A stretch of DNA of 27,257 nucleotides from Candidatus Hydrogenedentota bacterium (lineage in GTDB: Bacteria > Hydrogenedentota > Hydrogenedentia > Hydrogenedentiales > CAITNO01): the NCBI GenBank assembly GCA_903922535.1, contig CAIXUF010001055.1, forward strand, positions 1 through 27,257, read 5' to 3'. Shown here in pieces: positions 24,947-27,257 of the stretch. The translations under genes were made by a program, and so were the position numbers. A model generated the notes under the pieces. The model did not search any database, had not been told where the DNA came from, and was given only the letters and a program-made list of their open reading frames with translations. Each line of letters begins with the position of its first letter. Within the stretch, counting starts at the first letter, position 1.

Positions 24947-26332
24947 GTGCCCGCCAAATATCACATTCACACCCATCCCGCGCCGCCCCGCCAGCGGCCC
25001 GTGGGCAAGCTCGGCATCGTGGACTGGCGCGAGGACTGCTCAAGCTGCCACAACTGCGTCAAGCGCGCCTGCGTCTACGGGTTCTACCGCAAAGAAGCCG
25101 ACGTGCTGCACGACGAACTTGGCTATCTCGACTATATCTATCAATGCAAAGGCTGTCTGCTCTGCGTGCAGAACTGCACGAAGGGCATTCTCACGCGCAT
25201 CGAGAATCCGGAATACCAGCGTCTCGGCGACGCCTACTATACGCCCGACATCATTATGTCCAACTGGTACCAGGCCGAGACGGGTGCCATTCCCGTCTCC
25301 GGCGCCGGCTACGGCGGCCCCTTCTCCGGGCCGGATTTCGACTCGATGTGGACGGACATGTCGGAAATCGTGCGCCCCACGCGCGACGGCATTCACGGCC
25401 GCGAATACATCAGCACCAGCGTGGACATCGGCCGCAAGCTCCGCAATCTCTCGTTCAGCAACGGGCAGATGGCATTCACGCCGTCACCGCTGATGGAAAT
25501 CCCCATTCCGATCATTTTTGACGCCGTTCCCGCACGGTTCCAGCGCGGCGCGGTGACCCGTTCCATTGCCAAGGCGGCGGCCACCCTGGGCACGCTGTTC
25601 GTGATGGACGCCAACAACATGCCGGAAGGCGTGTCGCCCGACGGCGGCTATGCAATCCCGATGTACGAAGGGGATGCCATCGGCCGGACCGCGGCCCCGA
25701 TGATCATGGTTCCCCACAGTGACAATGTCATCGCGGTCCAAACGCGCGTGAAGGCGGAGAATCCGAACCGACTCGTGGCCATCCGTCTCGAAGTGACGCC
25801 GGACGCCGCGCGGCAGGTGTGCCAGTTGACGAAAGACGGCGCCGAAGTCGTCCATCTTGTATTCGATCCGCACGGCCGCGAATTCGCGGAATCGGGCTCG
25901 CGCCACATGAAGGATTCCCTCCGCGAAATCCACCGCGCGCTGGTGAAAGAGGGCGTGCGCGACACGGTTACCCTGATCGCGTCGGGCGGCATTGCCCAGG
26001 CCGAGCACGTGGCCAAGGCCATCATCTGCGGCGCGGACCTCGTGGCCATCGACCTTCCGCTGATGATTGCCCTTGAGTGCCGTCTTTGCGGCGAGTGCGC
26101 CCACGGCGAGTCCTGCCCGGTGCACCTGGAGGATTTCGAGGAGGCCTACGGCACCCAGCGCATCGTGAACATGATGGGCGCCTGGACCAACCAGTTGCTC
26201 GAACTGCTCGGCGCGATGGGCATCCGCGAGGTGCGCCGCCTGCGCGGCGAGGTGGGCCGTGCCATGTTCTTTGAAGACCTTGAAGCCGCGACCTTTGGCC
26301 GCCTGTTCGGCAGGCGCAAAGAGGGAGTATAA
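24947..26332 (+). CDS. ferredoxin-domain glutamate synthase-like protein, divergent paralogue
   Basis: 461 residues from a GTG start at 24947, set by GGAGG (24932-24936) 10 nt upstream and 2 bp after the metF stop. The N-terminal 80 residues hold two Cys clusters: C31-x2-C34-x2-C37-x4-C42 (CSSCHNCVKRAC) and C67-x2-C70-x2-C73-x3-C77 (CKGCLLCVQNC), fit for [4Fe-4S] centres. The rest resembles the FMN-binding domain of glutamate synthase: IPIIFDAVPARFQRGAV, LIASGGIAQAEHVAKAIICG, and a C-terminal cysteine group in ECRLCGECAHGESCPV. The TGEGG and QGAKPG motifs present in the next gene are not seen, so glutamate synthesis is unlikely. It shares the THPAPPR and TPDIIMSNWYQAETG segments with its neighbour. 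Proposed role: electron-transfer flavoprotein subunit for MetF. Confidence 0.8.
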   Translation: MPAKYHIHTHPAPPRQRPVGKLGIVDWREDCSSCHNCVKRACVYGFYRKEADVLHDELGYLDYIYQCKGCLLCVQNCTKGILTRIENPEYQRLGDAYYTPDIIMSNWYQAETGAIPVSGAGYGGPFSGPDFDSMWTDMSEIVRPTRDGIHGREYISTSVDIGRKLRNLSFSNGQMAFTPSPLMEIPIPIIFDAVPARFQRGAVTRSIAKAAATLGTLFVMDANNMPEGVSPDGGYAIPMYEGDAIGRTAAPMIMVPHSDNVIAVQTRVKAENPNRLVAIRLEVTPDAARQVCQLTKDGAEVVHLVFDPHGREFAESGSRHMKDSLREIHRALVKEGVRDTVTLIASGGIAQAEHVAKAIICGADLVAIDLPLMIALECRLCGECAHGESCPVHLEDFEEAYGTQRIVNMMGAWTNQLLELLGAMGIREVRRLRGEVGRAMFFEDLEAATFGRLFGRRKEGV

Positions 26333-26338
26333 ACGGGA

Positions 26339-27257
26339 ATGAGCACCATAACGCCCGTCCAGCCGGAATCGGCTGAGGACTTCTCCGCGCATCCGCACTA
26401 CGCGGAAGTGCGCCGCGAGGTGCATCCCGCGCCGCCGCGCTACCGCAATGAACTCGGGAAGTTCAGCGTTCACCGCAGCTCCCAATGCACCGCCTGCGGC
26501 AAGTGCGTAAGCCTGTGCCCCCACGGCGTCCACAAGCGCCCGGCCGGCTACAAGATCCCCATGCGGCCCCTCGACTACCGCTGCATCGGGCCGGACTGCG
26601 AAAAGACGGACCATTTCTGCATTTCGGCGTGCCCGTCCGGCGCGCTGTCCCTTTCCGAGAATCCCGCGTTCGCGACCATGGGCGACTGCCGCTGGACGCC
26701 CGACCTGCTGGCCAGCAACTGGGCGATGGCCGAGACGGGCCAGCGCCCGCCCGCGCATCTTGAATGCGAGACCGGCGGTTCCGGCGGCGGATTCGACAAG
26801 CTGCGTTTCGTCTATCCCGACGCGCCGCCGAAGGACCTGCGGCGCGAGGATATTTCGACGGAACTTCTCCTGAACCGCCGTAAAGACAACCGCCCGAAGA
26901 TCAAGATTGACGTTCCCTGGTACGGCGGCGGCATGTCCTTCGGATCGACCAACATCCGCGCGCTGCTTTCCAAGGCGCGCGTGGCCACGGCTTGGAACTC
27001 CTTCAGTTGCACCGGCGAGGGCGGCTACCCCGAGCGCATGATCCCCTACGCGGACCACATGATCACCCAGGTGGCCACGGGCCTGTTCGGCGTCCGCGAG
27101 GAAACGATCAAACGCGCGCGGATCGTCGAGTTCAAGTATGCCCAGGGCGCCAAGCCGGGCCTGGGCGGGCATTTGCTCGGCGACAAGAACACGCCTGAAG
27201 TGGCCGCCATGCGCGAGGCCATGGTCGGCACCTCGCTCTTCTCGCCGTTCCCGTTCC
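26339..27257 (+). CDS. ferredoxin-domain glutamate synthase-like flavoprotein, N-terminal part
   Basis: 306 codons are visible from ATG 26339, 6 bp after the previous stop, with no stop before the window edge. Cysteines C50-x2-C53-x2-C56-x3-C60 (CTACGKCVSLCPHG) and C82, C87, C94, C98 (CISACPSG) indicate two [4Fe-4S] clusters. The glutamate synthase FMN domain follows and keeps family motifs: VPWYGGGMSFGSTNIRALL, SCTGEGGYPERM, QVATGLFGVREETIK and AQGAKPGLGGHLLGDKN. No glutaminase domain precedes it, so this is the archaeal-type or stand-alone GltB2 arrangement rather than classical GOGAT. HPAPPR and TPDLLASNWAMAETG match the upstream paralogue. It may be a ferredoxin-linked glutamate synthase or a redox subunit of a MetF complex; the operon favours the second. 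Confidence 0.85.
   Translation, partial: MSTITPVQPESAEDFSAHPHYAEVRREVHPAPPRYRNELGKFSVHRSSQCTACGKCVSLCPHGVHKRPAGYKIPMRPLDYRCIGPDCEKTDHFCISACPSGALSLSENPAFATMGDCRWTPDLLASNWAMAETGQRPPAHLECETGGSGGGFDKLRFVYPDAPPKDLRREDISTELLLNRRKDNRPKIKIDVPWYGGGMSFGSTNIRALLSKARVATAWNSFSCTGEGGYPERMIPYADHMITQVATGLFGVREETIKRARIVEFKYAQGAKPGLGGHLLGDKNTPEVAAMREAMVGTSLFSPFPF

Noticed and set aside
25484..27172. 562-codon minus-strand frame
   Set aside because: It is a GC-driven shadow across two clear ferredoxin-flavoprotein genes, and spans their junction.

Overview
The window looks like a chromosomal fragment of a GC-rich, Gram-negative-type, probably uncultured bacterium with a large secreted carbohydrate-degrading repertoire. 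The mixture of GH36-like and GH141-like enzymes, giant LamG/CBM9-like/DUF6067-like proteins, a DUF1080 protein, a Tat-exported Gfo/Idh/MocA oxidoreductase and Wood-Ljungdahl-type redox genes suggests Planctomycetota, Hydrogenedentota, Sumerlaeota or relatives. That placement is inference from gene content; no rRNA or tRNA gene was seen.

Layout. 1-4086: two divergent secreted enzymes, an alpha-galactosidase-like gene cut by the left edge and a GH141-like beta-helix protein, separated by a 347 bp regulatory region with inverted repeats. 4105-7196: an orphan membrane protein, a DUF72 protein and a Tat-signal Gfo/Idh/MocA oxidoreductase; the last two converge on a shared TTAA stop. 7197-11707: a small accessory island with lower GC in places. 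It holds an AAA ATPase of the DUF4143 type with a membrane-protein partner, a serine beta-lactamase-fold hydrolase, and an MNT-HEPN toxin-antitoxin-like pair. 11801-22711: a co-directional run of secreted polysaccharide genes: an (alpha/alpha)6 glycosidase, a DUF1080 protein, a 1501-residue multidomain DUF6067-like protein and a discoidin-domain six-hairpin glycosidase. 22769-23077: a small orphan gene on the minus strand with a near-consensus promoter. 23518-27257: a redox/one-carbon operon of MvhD-type iron-sulfur protein, MetF-type methylene-THF reductase and two paralogous ferredoxin-plus-glutamate-synthase-like flavoproteins, the last cut by the right edge.

How they work together. The secreted enzymes form a glycan-degradation neighbourhood without SusC/SusD-type transport genes in view. 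The oxidoreductase and DUF1080 protein fit sugar oxidation and 3-keto-glycoside processing. The right-hand operon is the best candidate for an undescribed system: an MvhD-type electron adaptor and two 8-Cys/FMN-type proteins in one transcription unit with MetF suggest a multi-subunit flavin-based methylene-THF reductase complex that differs from the known HdrABC-MvhD-MetVF arrangement, at least within the visible part.

Regulation. Several genes lacking a Shine-Dalgarno have sigma70-like promoters whose -10 box ends only 6-10 nt before the ATG, implying leaderless or near-leaderless mRNAs. Others have strong Shine-Dalgarno sequences. No convincing intrinsic terminator, CRISPR array, insertion sequence or origin was found.
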